From Flavobacterium sp. (lineage in GTDB: Bacteria > Bacteroidota > Bacteroidia > Flavobacteriales > Flavobacteriaceae), in contig DMHA01000158.1 in NCBI GenBank assembly GCA_003449615.1, positions 1 through 6,408 on the forward strand: 6,408 nt of DNA, written 5' to 3'. Shown one piece after another: positions 6,041 through 6,408 of the stretch. Made by a program: the position numbers and the translations under genes. Each line of letters starts with the position of its first letter. The stretch's first letter is position 1. A model generated the notes under the pieces. That model was not told the DNA's origin. It searched no databases and saw only the letters and a program-made list of their open reading frames with translations.

Positions 6041-6408
6041 ATGGAAAAAACGATCAAAATGCGACGTACATTCAGTACAGAATTTAAAAAAGAGAAAGTT
6101 TTACTGATAGAACAGGGGAAGTTAAAAGTTTCAGAAGTTAGTAAAATGTATGAGGTTACTCAAACAGCAGTTTACAAATGGCTTTTAAAGTACGGTAAGA
6201 GTTACTCAAAAACGGAAAGATTAGTAGTTGAAAAGATTAGTGAAGAGGCAAAAACTCTTGATTTAATGAGAAAAGTTGCTGAATTAGAAAGAGTTATAGG
6301 CAAGCAACAATTGCAAATAATTTATAAGGAAGCTGTAATTCAAAGTGCTAGCGAAATTATTGGAGAGGACATTGAAAAAAAGTACAACTCTCAGCAATTG
6401 AAAAAGGA
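6041..6408 (+). CDS. IS3-family transposase OrfA (partial, first 122 residues)
   Basis: The frame is open from ATG 6041 to the window edge with no stop, so the C-terminus is missing. Residues 8-52 are a transposase helix-turn-helix domain: R-R-T-F-S-T-E-F-K-K-E-K-V, then K-V-S-E-V-S-K-M-Y-E-V-T, then A-V-Y-K-W-L-L-K-Y-G. It binds the IS ends. Residues about 72-100 (L-D-L-M-R-K-V-A-E-L-E-R-V-I-G-K-Q-Q-L-Q) form the leucine-zipper coiled coil typical of IS3 OrfA, used for self-association and for pairing with OrfAB. IS3 elements normally make the active transposase by a -1 frameshift into orfB; that site is not in view. ATG 6059 (Met7) is an alternative start lying just before M-R-R-T-F-S. I chose 6041 because it directly follows the hairpin and extends the frame, but the choice is not secure. 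Confidence 0.85.
   Translation, partial: MEKTIKMRRTFSTEFKKEKVLLIEQGKLKVSEVSKMYEVTQTAVYKWLLKYGKSYSKTERLVVEKISEEAKTLDLMRKVAELERVIGKQQLQIIYKEAVIQSASEIIGEDIEKKYNSQQLKK

Larger units (their letters stand above)
5977..6408 (+). mobile_element. Left end of an IS3-family insertion sequence (right end outside window)
   Basis: The element is identified by its IS3-type OrfA at 6041 onwards. The left terminus is placed at about 5977, where the sequence reads TGTGGTCTCATAAAATAAG. It begins with TG, as IS3-family ends do, and lies 64 bases before the first ATG. Because the right end and the target duplication are not visible, the exact boundary is inferred. OrfB (DDE transposase) should follow beyond the window. 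Confidence 0.65.

Overview
The window looks like chromosomal DNA from a Flavobacterium-like member of the Bacteroidota. The sequence is AT-rich and its start codons have no clear Shine-Dalgarno sequence. Two sites match the Bacteroidota -7 promoter consensus TAnnTTTG. The proteins (GyrB without the long E. coli-type insertion, a DUF6934-like protein, a Bacteroidota-style RelB/RelE pair) fit that phylum. Two housekeeping genes anchor the window: the 3' part of aspS (1-666) and a complete gyrB (2619-4559). The DNA between and after them is accessory and much of it is decayed.

Region 667-2618. aspS is followed by a secreted-protein gene interrupted by an in-frame TAA (709-1377). That gene runs into a second, displaced copy of the last 54 codons of aspS (1362-1523). 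The two copies differ at 14 of 162 positions by my reading. Every difference is at a third codon position and none changes the protein or the stop. This is best explained by import of a diverged but functional aspS 3' end together with its downstream gene, leaving a native remnant behind. A frameshifted remnant of unknown type (about 1516-1726) follows. Next come an intact DUF6934-like gene and a 52-codon partner (1736-2345), an intrinsic terminator (2467-2495) and the gyrB promoter.

Region 4560-6408. Directly after gyrB lies a degenerate 7-bp tandem repeat. It is followed by a small gene with an in-frame TAG (4652-4834), a small two-helix membrane protein (4859-5041), and the frameshifted N-terminus of an HI0074-like nucleotidyltransferase substrate-binding protein (about 5083-5239). 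An intact overlapping RelB/RelE-type toxin-antitoxin pair follows (5270-5801). A possible minus-strand relic then leads into the left end of an IS3-family element. Its OrfA (6041 onwards) runs off the window, and an imperfect hairpin ends exactly at the first ATG.

Taken together, essential genes are intact while the spaces between them have received and lost small accessory genes. I see no clearly new multi-gene system. The most informative feature is the synonymous-only aspS 3'-end duplication with its trapped gene.
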